64,000 nt of DNA, from assembly GCF_019748365.1 (NCBI RefSeq), contig NZ_JAIEPN010000040.1, positions 1-64,000 on the forward strand, given 5' to 3'. The notes under the pieces are model-generated. The model searched no databases and was not told the origin of the DNA. It was given only the letters and a program-made list of their open reading frames with translations. Positions 1-8,722 of the stretch are shown piece by piece (within the stretch, counting starts at the first letter, position 1; each line of letters opens with the position of its first letter). The translations under genes and the position numbers were made by a program. The DNA comes from Novosphingobium sp. (GTDB taxonomy: Bacteria; Pseudomonadota; Alphaproteobacteria; Sphingomonadales; Sphingomonadaceae).

Positions 1-3
1 GGT

Positions 4-501
4 CTAGCAGGACTGGCCCATTTTTAATCCGGTGCTACCGGCCGATCCGTGGCCCCTTTTATTCCCGGTGTTCTCAATCGGGTTTTCAATCCCCTTGAAT
101 TTCAGGCCTGCGTTCAGCGCCCGTCCAACAACTTTAGCAGCCTTCGACCCCAGGATCGGATGGGTCGCGGCAAAGATAGCCGTGTCAATTTCAGAGGGGG
201 CATCAACGCCGTAGAGGCTGACGTAGATATATGCTTTCTCGTCATCGAAGAGCTGGGTGAGGATTTGACGTATCAGGAACGTCTTGCCGATACCCCAAGG
301 TCCGCGGATCATCACCGCGTAGCCTGGCGGACTCGTAAGGCTAAGGTAGTAGCGCAGATATTCTCGAATGTGGCGATTGGGATCAACCGCTCCAGGCATC
401 GTCACCATCGAGCCGGGAATGTCGAGCACAGAACCGGGCTTTTTCATCGGATGACTATTCGACACTGCCTTGAAGAGCCGGAATTTGGGTAGCCAATTCA
501 C
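4..501 (-). CDS. KAP-like P-loop NTPase, N-terminal portion only (truncated or frameshifted; ORF stops at the window edge)
   Basis: Walker A-like GPWGIGKTFLIRQ followed by YIYVSLYGVDAPSEIDTAIF, typical of the KAP NTPase N-terminus; only 165 aa. GTG start overlaps the stop of the upstream 76-aa ORF. Confidence 0.5.
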   Translation of the reverse strand: MNWLPKFRLFKAVSNSHPMKKPGSVLDIPGSMVTMPGAVDPNRHIREYLRYYLSLTSPPGYAVMIRGPWGIGKTFLIRQILTQLFDDEKAYIYVSLYGVDAPSEIDTAIFAATHPILGSKAAKVVGRALNAGLKFKGIENPIENTGNKRGHGSAGSTGLKMGQSC

Positions 502-728
502 TTGTATGCCCTTTCCACTGATCGATCGTTAACCAATTTCATATCTGTTTTCACTTGGCGTTTCAGCATGGGGGCGCATTCGTGGCCAATGCAGTTGATC
601 ATGCCACAAAACATGAGTCGCTGTGGACAATCCGGCAAGCTAGCGAACCTCTTCGAAGGATCGCCGTTGTCACATAAAGTGGCCCAGTAAAACTTGATGA
701 ACTTGCGGCAGCTTTCAGGCGCTCCCAA
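498..728 (-). CDS. small hypothetical protein overlapping the KAP-like ORF (GTGA overlap)
   Basis: 76-aa ORF with several Cys, translationally coupled position; no recognised family. Confidence 0.3.
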   Translation of the reverse strand: MGAPESCRKFIKFYWATLCDNGDPSKRFASLPDCPQRLMFCGMINCIGHECAPMLKRQVKTDMKLVNDRSVERAYK

Positions 729-888
729 TCGCCGAGAGAGCGTCCGCTGTATCGGCGCGTCCCGCCCTACGGACTGTTGCGACCCGAATGACTGCTATTG
801 TCTCGAGATGACGTTCGCGTTGGCCAATCTCAACGGCCGGGTCTGGTCGCAACCCGTCATCGCCCCACGCCCATCAAACCTCCTGGGT

Positions 889-908
889 GCAGGGGCGATG
901 GCCCCTGC
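889..908. repeat. perfect 8-bp stem / 4-nt loop hairpin GCAGGGGC-GATG-GCCCCTGC, possible terminator/REP-like element
   Basis: Read directly at 889-896 / 901-908. Confidence 0.5.
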
Positions 909-1057
909 TGTTCTGCCTTCCTTCCCGCCTCCTGAAGGCGCGCCCAGAAGCACGCGCGAGGTCGGTGTTGTGGGGCATCTCAGCACCCATCCGGTAAACC
1001 CCAAATGTTGCGCGGGACATCGCATCGCGGGGCGGTGGTAACGCGATCTTAACGGCT

Positions 1058-1747
1058 TTGGCAGCGATCTGGGGCATGAGGAGAGTGCCCCCTGTCATGC
1101 CGATTCCTGCCCATTTTGCAGACCTTCCGATCGATCCGCTTCGCCCGCGCGCGGTGCGGCGGCAGTTGCGGCTGGAGGCGGAGGGGGCGACGGCCTCTGG
1201 CCAGTCGGCGCGGGTGCTCATCCACAATGTGTCGACCACCGGGCTGCTGATCGAAAGCGGGGTCGCGCTGGCGGAGGAGGAGCGGATCGAGCTGGTCCTG
1301 CCGGACGTGGGCCAGGCCATGGCCCATGTCGTGTGGATGAGCGAGAGCTTCTATGGCTGCCGGTTCGAGATGCCGCTGCCGGCGAGCGCGCTCGATACGC
1401 TGGAGCTCTATTCGCGGGTGATCAGCCGTGCGCCTCCGGGCGAAGCGGCGGATACCCTGCCGGTGCGGATCGCGCGGCTGCGCAAGGAGCAGGGGCTGAC
1501 GCTCGACGCGCTGGCGGCGCTGGTGAACGTGAGCAAGCCGACGGTCTGGGCGTGGGAGCAGGGCAAATCGCGGCCGACTCCCGAACGGATCGCCGCGCTC
1601 GCCAAGCTGCTGGGGGTGGAGGAGGAGGAACTCCTCACCGGGCGCGATGGCCACGCGCTGGCCGAGGCGCTGGACCAGGCGCGCCGGGTGGTGGCGGAGG
1701 CGTTCGGCGTCGATCCGGGGCGGGTGAAGGTCTCGATCGAGCTTTAG
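1058..1747 (+). CDS. PilZ domain protein fused to C-terminal XRE-type helix-turn-helix (candidate c-di-GMP-responsive transcription factor)
   Basis: PilZ motifs RxxxR (RAVRR) and NxSxxG (NVSTTG); HTH_3-like IARLRKEQGLTLDALAALVNVSKPTVWAWEQGKSRPTPERIAALAKLLGV. True start may be internal (about 1097). Confidence 0.85.
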   Translation: MAAIWGMRRVPPVMPIPAHFADLPIDPLRPRAVRRQLRLEAEGATASGQSARVLIHNVSTTGLLIESGVALAEEERIELVLPDVGQAMAHVVWMSESFYGCRFEMPLPASALDTLELYSRVISRAPPGEAADTLPVRIARLRKEQGLTLDALAALVNVSKPTVWAWEQGKSRPTPERIAALAKLLGVEEEELLTGRDGHALAEALDQARRVVAEAFGVDPGRVKVSIEL

Positions 1748-2015
1748 AGCCTGTCCTGATGAGGTGGAGGCATCGTCATCGCGTCAGGAAGCTTCTCGGC
1801 AAGGAGCGCCGCGCAGTGCGGGCTGGTAGCCCGTGCCAGCGGCGCGACGCTGTCCGAGGGGCTTCCTGACGCGACCCCGAAGGGGCGGGCCGCTTTTGGC
1901 CCATCGCAGCGTTGATCGTCGGTCACTATGGGCCAGCATAGCTCCCTCCTCTCGCCTCGCGCTGGGCCAAAATCGGCTCCGTGCCGATGCCTCCACCTCA
2001 TCAGGACAGGCTCTA
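1745..2015. repeat. 271-bp MITE-like element with perfect 31-bp terminal inverted repeats and nested internal inverted repeats
   Basis: 1745-1775 tagagcctgtcctgatgaggtggaggcatcg is the exact reverse complement of 1985-2015; internal IR gcgtcaggaagc (1781-1792)/gcttcctgacgc (1861-1872). Confidence 0.85.
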
Positions 2016-2253
2016 GAAACAACACGGCCGCCGGAGAATCGCTTCACCCCGAATTAACCACTTTTCATCGTGGTGATTCGCTATTATCCCTTTGAAATAG
2101 CGGCCAAAAATTAGTCCTGTTAGCTAACTTGCCTAACTTTGGTCGCCCGCTCGGCAAGGGGCGGTTCATGGCGTGTGGCGATCGTTTCGTCCGGGCGGGT
2201 CAAGGGGTGCTTGGCGGCGCGGCCGGGGGGCGGTCCTGACGGGGCAAGGGTGC

Positions 2254-3177
2254 ATGCGGGCGGAATTCACGACGAGAGAGCGGTTGGCGGCCTATGGCCT
2301 GCTGGCCAACCGCTCGACCGATATCATCCTCAAGACCGATGGGCGGGGCTTTGTGCTCGCGGCCTCGCCGGCGCTGGAGGCGCTGGGGCTGGCGCCGGGG
2401 GCGATGCTGATCGGGCCGCATGTGCGCGACCTTGTCCACCCCGCCTGGCGCGCGCTGATCGAGGAGGAGCTCTCTCATGCGCTGGCGGGCGAGGGCAGCG
2501 AGGACTGGCTGGAGATCCGCACCGCGCACGAGGGGCGCCAGGGGCCGTGGTTCGAGTTTCAGGTGCGGCCGATGCCCGATCAGAGCGGGCAGATCGACGG
2601 CGCGCTGGTGGTGATGCGCTGCATTGCGAGGCGCAAGTCGCTGGAGGAGCGGCTGTTTGCGGCGGAGTATACCGATCCGCTGACGCGGCTGACCAACCGG
2701 ATCGCGTTTGTCGCGATGCTCGACCATCTGGTGGCGCGGCCGCATCGGGCGGCGCTGGCGTTGTTCGATATCGATCACTTCATGCGGCTGAACATGCGCT
2801 TTGGGCAGAATGCGGGGGACGACCTGCTGGTGGCCTTCGCCGGGCTGCTGCGGGCGATGACGCGCAGCGACGACATCATCTCGCGCGTGGGGGGCGAGCG
2901 CTTTGGCGTGATCATGCCGGGGCTGCTGCCGGAAGAGGCGGCGGCGGCCTGCATGCCGATCGTGGACACCTTTGCCGAAGCGGGGCGGGCGACGCTGGGC
3001 GGGACTTGTGCGGTTTCAACCAGCGTGGGGATCGCGGGGATCGCGCTATCGGCGGACAACACGGTCAGGCAGGCCGAGCTGGCGCTGTTTCTGGCGAAGG
3101 CCAAAGGGCGATCGCGGATCGAGACGAGCGCGAGGGGCGCGGGCGGCGGCGCCATGCGCAGTCTGCCGCCGGGCTGA
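2254..3177 (+). CDS. PAS-like sensor + degenerate GGDEF domain (GGERF) protein
   Basis: TDPLTRLTNR...LFDIDHFMRLN...MTRSDDIISRVGGERFGVIMPG; N-terminal PAS-like region. Start at ATG 2254 preferred within the longer ORF. Confidence 0.85.
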   Translation: MRAEFTTRERLAAYGLLANRSTDIILKTDGRGFVLAASPALEALGLAPGAMLIGPHVRDLVHPAWRALIEEELSHALAGEGSEDWLEIRTAHEGRQGPWFEFQVRPMPDQSGQIDGALVVMRCIARRKSLEERLFAAEYTDPLTRLTNRIAFVAMLDHLVARPHRAALALFDIDHFMRLNMRFGQNAGDDLLVAFAGLLRAMTRSDDIISRVGGERFGVIMPGLLPEEAAAACMPIVDTFAEAGRATLGGTCAVSTSVGIAGIALSADNTVRQAELALFLAKAKGRSRIETSARGAGGGAMRSLPPG

Positions 3178-3419
3178 GGCGCGCCGGTCCAGACCCCGCA
3201 GGATGGGGCCTCGGGCCCGTCCGGCGAGGGCTGGCGCATTATTTTTCATTGCCACCGCGCGGCGCCCGCTCCCTCCGGCCGCAGAAATCCGCGGCCTGCG
3301 GCGCGGCGGCATAAAGGGCAGCGGATATTCCGGGAAACAGCGCTCGACAGGGTGGGTCCGATGTGGTGTTTTTGCGCTAACGACTCGTAAACATTTGCGA
3401 GCGTTGGGAGATTTTCGCC

Positions 3420-4313
3420 ATGGGACGGGCGGCAAGGGTTGCGATGCCGGTGGTTGACCGGAGAGGGCTGGAGAGGTTGGAGACGCATTTCGTCTCACCC
3501 GAAGTCTATCGCCGGGATGATGTGGCCGTGCGCCAGGCGCGGCTGGCCGAGGTGGTGGCGGAGCGGATCATTCCGCAGCTGCTGCGGCTCCATAGCGATA
3601 TCCTGCCCGATGCCCCGCCGGTCGAACTGGTAGTCGAAGCACTGGCGCCGAGCAGTGCGGATATCTCGGGCCTGGCGCATATCGTGCTGGGGAGCGACCT
3701 TGAAGCGGCGGTTTCCTACGTGCTGGTGCTGCGCGACCGCGGGCTTTCGCTGGAAACGCTGTTCGTCGAACTGCTCGAACCTGCCGCGCGCTATCTGGGC
3801 CAGCTGTGGGACAAGGATGAATGCGATTTCATCGACGTGACCTTGGGCGTGGCGCGGCTGCAGAAGCTGCTGGCGACGTTCAACGGATCGCACATGCTGC
3901 CCGGTCTCGACAATCGGCGGCAGGTGCTGATGGCGATGACGCCGGGGGACCAGCACTCGTTCGGCGCGAGCATGGTGCGGCGCTTTCTGGAAGGCGCGGG
4001 CTGGGACGTGACATCCGCGTTCGACCGCAGCGCCGCCGAAATCGCCAAGGCAGCCAGCGCGCAGTGGTATGCCGTGGCAGGGCTTACAGTCGGCTCTGAG
4101 CGCTCGCTCCCCGCGCTGGAGGAGACGATCCGGCTGATCCGCCGGGAATCGCGCAACCAGATGATCGGCGTGATGGTGGGCGGCCCGGTGTTCACCGCCA
4201 ACCCCGCGCTGGCGCTGGAAGTGGGCGCCGATGGCACGGCGGCCAATGCGCCGACAGCGGTGCTGATGGCGCAGAAGCTGTTCGACGAGATTGCGCTGAA
4301 GATCGCGGACTGA
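3420..4313 (+). CDS. cobalamin (B12)-binding domain regulatory protein, PpaA/AerR-like
   Basis: ETLFVELLEPAARYLGQLWDKDECDFIDVTLGVARLQ plus DxHxxG motif (GDQHSFG) and VMVGGPVFTANPALALEVGADG. Confidence 0.8.
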   Translation: MGRAARVAMPVVDRRGLERLETHFVSPEVYRRDDVAVRQARLAEVVAERIIPQLLRLHSDILPDAPPVELVVEALAPSSADISGLAHIVLGSDLEAAVSYVLVLRDRGLSLETLFVELLEPAARYLGQLWDKDECDFIDVTLGVARLQKLLATFNGSHMLPGLDNRRQVLMAMTPGDQHSFGASMVRRFLEGAGWDVTSAFDRSAAEIAKAASAQWYAVAGLTVGSERSLPALEETIRLIRRESRNQMIGVMVGGPVFTANPALALEVGADGTAANAPTAVLMAQKLFDEIALKIAD

Positions 4314-4363
4314 GGTCAGTTCGCAGCATTCGGACTGCTGGCCTGCAGCAAGATGGGCCGATG

Positions 4364-4726
4364 TCAGGCTGCTCTGATCAGTGCCAGAATGTTGAGCGCT
4401 ACGGACACTCCTAAAAGTGCGGTAAGCGAAATCAACCACTTCTGGTGAATGGCCACGCGCTGGGCAGCTGCGGTATGCGACGCCGTCAGTTCTTCGATCA
4501 GACCGGCGATCTGGGAGATGTTCTCCCCATTCTTGAGAATATCGGTTTCGATCCGGGCAAGTCTAGCAACGTCATCGCCGTCACCGTTTGCTGTCGTGAC
4601 GAGAGCCTTTGCGTTCTGTGGCCCCCTGATGGACCGAACCAGGCTTGATGCGCTCCTTGCAAGCTTTGGAGCCTGCTCCAGAACCTTTGCCCAAGGAACG
4701 GATGCCAAAGCTGCGGTCCACGCCAT
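4364..4726 (-). CDS. small hypothetical protein with C-terminal transmembrane segment
   Basis: 120 aa; coiled-coil-like middle and C-terminal WLISLTALLGVSVALNILALI. Confidence 0.5.
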   Translation of the reverse strand: MAWTAALASVPWAKVLEQAPKLARSASSLVRSIRGPQNAKALVTTANGDGDDVARLARIETDILKNGENISQIAGLIEELTASHTAAAQRVAIHQKWLISLTALLGVSVALNILALIRAA

Positions 4727-4866
4727 TCATAAAGTCCTATCAGGTTGCGCGCCTAGCTAACTCAGCCCTCGCGCGCAAATCCAGTCCTGACCAGAGATAA
4801 ACTTGGGTCATTGTCCCTGCTATACCGATCCAAAGTTCGCAGGTTGCGAGTTTGAGGGTGCGGAGC

Positions 4867-5265
4867 TCAGTTCGCGGTGCCCAGCATCGCCTCGCGGATG
4901 TCCAGCAGATCGGTGCGGATCGTTTCCAGCTGGGGCGCATCGAAGCGCAGGGCGTTGTCGAGGATGCTGCGGCGCGCGGCCTGATAGAGCTGGAGCAGCG
5001 GGGCGCCGACGGGGTTGGTGGAATCGACGCCGAGTTCGAGCGCGGTGATCGCGGCGACGGCACGGGTGAGCGCGGCGCTCTTGGCGGCGTTGTCGCCATG
5101 CTCCTGCGCATAGATCGCGCGGCCAAGCGAGCCTGCGGCCTGTTCGAGGCAGAGCGCGACCAGCTGCAGCGAGCTGGCGCCCTTGACGCGCGCATCGAAA
5201 TCGACGCGGCGGTAGGTTTCTCCGGGATCGCGGCGCAGCAGCATCAGTTGTTCTTCCCGTTCCAT
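4867..5265 (-). CDS. fliS: flagellar export chaperone FliS
   Basis: FliS-like helical sequence, gene overlaps fliD. Confidence 0.85.
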   Translation of the reverse strand: MEREEQLMLLRRDPGETYRRVDFDARVKGASSLQLVALCLEQAAGSLGRAIYAQEHGDNAAKSAALTRAVAAITALELGVDSTNPVGAPLLQLYQAARRSILDNALRFDAPQLETIRTDLLDIREAMLGTAN

Positions 5266-6683
5266 GCATCAATCTGGGCCTGCAGGAACGACAGCGTCGA
5301 TTTCGAGCCGCTGATGTTCGTATCGAGCTTGGCGAAGCGCGAGACGAGACGCTGGCGCAAGTCTTCTTGCTTGGTCTCCATCGTGGTCCTCTGCGTGCCG
5401 AGCGTGGTCTGCAGCTTGGTGAGCCGGGCGATCGTTCCGCCGAGCGAGGATGGGTCGCTGCTCGACGAGACGCTGCGGGCCATTTTGTCGAAGGTGGCGT
5501 AGACGCCGAAGAGCCCGGTGGTGAACATGGCGCCGGTGCCGATCGGATCGCGCTTCACCGTGGCGGCGAGCCGCTCGGCATCGAGCGTGAACGTGCCGTC
5601 GCGATTGGTCCTGAGGCCGAGGTCGGCCAGCGTGGTGGGGGCGCCGGTGGTGTTGGCGGGCATAACCTGCGCGCTGGCCAGCGTGGTCAGCTGGCGGCGC
5701 AACGCGCGCGCGCCGGGATCGTTGCTGAGCGCGCCGGTGGTGGGGTTGGTATCCTTGTTGAGTTCGGAGACCATCTCGTTGAGCGCGGAGGTGAGGTCCT
5801 GCATCGCGCTGGTGATGGCGGCGCCCGGATCGCTGTAGCTGATCGTGGTGGGGGCGCCGGGATTGGTGCCGGTGAGCTTGAGCGAGAGGCCGGGCGCGGC
5901 ATCGGTGATGGTGTTGGTCTTCGAGGTGCGCGCAACGCCATCGAGGATATAGGCCGCATCGGTGGCGGGCGTCTTGAGCCGGGTGAGGTTGGTTGCCGGA
6001 TCCCACGCCAGTGCTGCAAGCCCTGGGTTTGCGGGATCTTCGGTGGCTTCCAGCTTGAAGCCGTTGGCGGCGCCATCCTCGCCCTTCAGCACGAGCTGCG
6101 GGCCGCTGGCGCCGGGGGCAACATAGGCGGTGACGCCGGTGCCTCTGGCGTTGATCGCACTGGCGACGTCATCGAGCGTGGCGCCGGCGGCAATGGTGAT
6201 ATCGACCTGCGCGCGCGATGCATCTGCCGTGAAGGTGTTGCCCACGACGGTGCCGAAGCGCAGCGTGAGCGTGCCCGCGCCGACCGGTGTGGTCTCGCTG
6301 GCGAGCGCGGGGGAGACCAGTGTCTGTGCCTTGGCCAGCGAGGTGACTTCGAGGGTGCTGGTGCCGCGACCGGTAGCGGCGCCCTTGCTGACTTGCGCGA
6401 TGCTGGCGTTCGTGATCTGCGGCGTGGCGGCAAGATCGCCGGTGCGCACGCGGTCACCGAGCGAGGAGGCGAGGCTGGAGATCATGCTCCTGAGCGTGGA
6501 GGCCGAGGAGATCTGGCTGGTGATCCTGTCAGACTTCGCGGTGATCTGATCGAGCCGCGCGGCAAATTGTGCGGCGGCGAGCTGTTCCGCCAGCTGCGAC
6601 ATGTTGATGCCGCTGCCCGCGCCAAGCGTCGACACCAGATTGGCGGTGGCCGAAGTCGAAGAGGTGGCGGAGGTGCTGGCCAT
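5244..6683 (-). CDS. fliD: flagellar filament cap protein FliD (HAP2)
   Basis: VSTLGAGSGINMSQLAEQLAAAQFAARLDQI N-terminus, Ser/Thr-rich middle, C-terminal coiled coil. Confidence 0.9.
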   Translation of the reverse strand: MASTSATSSTSATANLVSTLGAGSGINMSQLAEQLAAAQFAARLDQITAKSDRITSQISSASTLRSMISSLASSLGDRVRTGDLAATPQITNASIAQVSKGAATGRGTSTLEVTSLAKAQTLVSPALASETTPVGAGTLTLRFGTVVGNTFTADASRAQVDITIAAGATLDDVASAINARGTGVTAYVAPGASGPQLVLKGEDGAANGFKLEATEDPANPGLAALAWDPATNLTRLKTPATDAAYILDGVARTSKTNTITDAAPGLSLKLTGTNPGAPTTISYSDPGAAITSAMQDLTSALNEMVSELNKDTNPTTGALSNDPGARALRRQLTTLASAQVMPANTTGAPTTLADLGLRTNRDGTFTLDAERLAATVKRDPIGTGAMFTTGLFGVYATFDKMARSVSSSSDPSSLGGTIARLTKLQTTLGTQRTTMETKQEDLRQRLVSRFAKLDTNISGSKSTLSFLQAQIDAWNGKNN

Positions 6684-6690
6684 GCTTTCC

Positions 6691-6717
6691 AGAACGGCGG
6701 ATTCTCAGCGGGGTTTA
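6691..6717 (-). promoter_or_regulatory. candidate sigma-28 promoter of fliD (TAAA-N15-GCCGTTCT)
   Basis: Minus strand: CCTAAACCCCGCTGAGAATCCGCCGTTCT immediately upstream of fliD. Confidence 0.5.
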
Positions 6718-6794
6718 GGGGCGGCTGTACCAGTTCTCGACTTTTGTCCCTCGACTTCGCTCGGGACGAACGGGGGAAGGCGGAGCGATCGGAA

Positions 6795-7928
6795 TCACGC
6801 TGCCTCGGGCCGACCTTCGGCGTCGAAACGCAGTTCGAGCGGGACATCGACTTGCGGCTGCGGCGGGGTATCGCCGCGCTTCAGCGCCAGAACGAAGGCG
6901 AGCACGGCGGCGACGGCGGCATAGAGCTCCTCGCGGATCATCTGGTTCTCGCGCGTGGTGAAGTAGACCGAGCGGGCGAGCGCGGGGGAGGAGAGCGTGG
7001 GGACGGCCATTTCGGCGGCCATTTCGCGCATTGCGAGCGCCTTTTCGCCACGGCCCTTGGCAAGCACCACGGGGGCGGGGGCCTCTTCCGGATCGTAGGC
7101 GAGCGCGACGGAATAGTGCGTCGGGTTGGTGATGACGAACTGGGCTTCCTTCATGGCGGAGGCGAGGCCGCCCATGGCGATCTGGCGCTGGCGCTGGCGG
7201 ATCGCGGCCTTGCGTTCCGGCGAGCCTTCGCTTTCCTTGTTCTCGTCCTTGAGGTCCTGCAGCGACATCCTGAGGCGCATCATGCGGCGCAAGTACTGCA
7301 CGGGGTAATCGGCGAGCGCGATGACGACGAGCCCGCCGCCGAGTGCATAGAGCAGCGCGAGCAGTGCGTCCCAGCTGTAGGCAAGCTGGCCGCGCAGTTC
7401 TCCGCCGCCAAGGCCGACGATTTCGGCGAGGCGCCCCTTGACCCAGACGTATGCAATGGTGCCGAGAAGCAGCAGCTTGGCGAGGCCCTTGGCGAGCTCG
7501 ATCCAGCCTTGCGGGCCGAACATGCGCTTGAGGCCGGAGAGCGGATTGAGGCGCGAAGCCTTGGGTGCGAGGTTGTCGCCGACCCAGCGGCCCTCGCCGA
7601 GGCCGAGCTGGGAGATCAGCGCAGCGGCCATGAGCAGGCCGCCGAGAGTGAGCACGGGCGGCAGCGCGGTGAGCAGTGCGGCGTAGATGAGGGGGGCGGC
7701 ATCGAAGCGGTCGAGGCTGGCGCGGTCCCACGTCAGGCCGGTGCGCGCGGTGCGGCCGAGGCTGTCGAGCAGCCAGGGGCCGGCGAACTGCAGCCATGCC
7801 GCGCCGCCGAGCACACTGATCGCAATGCCGAGTTCGCGCGGGCGCAGGACATCGCCGTTCTTCGCGGCGTCCTTGCGGCGCTTTTCGGTGGGGGCGAAGG
7901 TCTTTTCGCCCGGAGTTTCCTCAGCCAC
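6795..7928 (-). CDS. flhB: flagellar export switch protein FlhB
   Basis: NPTHYSVAL autocleavage motif; KTFAPTEKRRKDAAKNGDVLRPRELG N-terminus. Confidence 0.95.
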   Translation of the reverse strand: MAEETPGEKTFAPTEKRRKDAAKNGDVLRPRELGIAISVLGGAAWLQFAGPWLLDSLGRTARTGLTWDRASLDRFDAAPLIYAALLTALPPVLTLGGLLMAAALISQLGLGEGRWVGDNLAPKASRLNPLSGLKRMFGPQGWIELAKGLAKLLLLGTIAYVWVKGRLAEIVGLGGGELRGQLAYSWDALLALLYALGGGLVVIALADYPVQYLRRMMRLRMSLQDLKDENKESEGSPERKAAIRQRQRQIAMGGLASAMKEAQFVITNPTHYSVALAYDPEEAPAPVVLAKGRGEKALAMREMAAEMAVPTLSSPALARSVYFTTRENQMIREELYAAVAAVLAFVLALKRGDTPPQPQVDVPLELRFDAEGRPEAA

Positions 7929-8712
7929 TTGCGGGCCTTACGAGCTGGGCGGCCTGCGACACGGCGGCGAGCGAGATGTCGCTGAGCTTGTCGGTGAGCA
8001 AGGGCGCGGTGAGGATCAGTGCGGCGATCCCGGCAAGGACGCCCGCGGGGAGGCCGAGCGCGAAGAGATTGAGGCTGGGGGCGGAGCGGCTGATCACGCC
8101 GGTCATCACTTGCACGAGCAGCAGGAGCAGCGTGACGGGGAGCGCGATGGCGATGGCGGCGGTGAACATCTGCGTGCCGAACCCGGCGACCAGCATCATG
8201 CGATCGGGCGTGAACCACGCGGCGCCGGGCGGGAAGGCGCTGTAGCTTTCGACGATCAGCGCGAACCAGGTGAGGTGCGCGCCGAGGCCGAGGAACAGCA
8301 CCGTGAGCAGCACCGAGAAATACTGTCCCATCACCGGCGAATGCGCGCCGCTGACGGGATCGGCGGTGGCGGCGATGCTCATGCCCATCGAGCCGCCGAT
8401 GACCTCGGCAGCCATGAGCGGGGCCGCGAAGCTCCATTGCAGGACGAACCCGAGCGACAGGCCGATGAGGATCTCCTGCGCGGTGATGAGCAGGCCCGAA
8501 AGCGTGAACAGCGCAGGGGGAGCGGCGACCGGGGTCCAGGCGCAGATCATGATGGCGACCGCGCCCGCGAGGCTGACGCGCAGCTGCATGGGTACGGAAT
8601 TCGCGCCGAACAGTGGGGCGGCAAGCAGCGCGGCGCCGATGCGCGTCATGACGAAAAGCATGCGCCAGAACTCGGCCTCCAGCGCGCCGAAGCCGAAGTG
8701 GAGGGCGATCAT
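7921..8712 (-). CDS. fliR: flagellar export protein FliR
   Basis: Hydrophobic FliR family pattern, order fliP-Q-R-flhB. Confidence 0.93.
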   Translation of the reverse strand: MIALHFGFGALEAEFWRMLFVMTRIGAALLAAPLFGANSVPMQLRVSLAGAVAIMICAWTPVAAPPALFTLSGLLITAQEILIGLSLGFVLQWSFAAPLMAAEVIGGSMGMSIAATADPVSGAHSPVMGQYFSVLLTVLFLGLGAHLTWFALIVESYSAFPPGAAWFTPDRMMLVAGFGTQMFTAAIAIALPVTLLLLLVQVMTGVISRSAPSLNLFALGLPAGVLAGIAALILTAPLLTDKLSDISLAAVSQAAQLVRPASG

Positions 8713-8722
8713 GGCGCGGTCC

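Noticed and set aside
694-1041. 115-aa plus-strand ORF and overlapping minus ORFs in the 0.7-1.3 kb region
   Set aside because: No coherent protein features; overlaps a hairpin repeat and the start of the PilZ-HTH gene.
2139-3314. 391-aa ORF overlapping the GGDEF gene in another frame
   Set aside because: Frame-shifted shadow; the GGDEF frame has clear conserved motifs.
5367-7985. 872-aa plus-strand ORF opposite fliD/flhB
   Set aside because: Shadow ORF from high-GC codon bias; composition (Gly/Arg/Ala/Glu-rich) is a reverse-frame artefact and both real genes on the opposite strand have clear family signatures.
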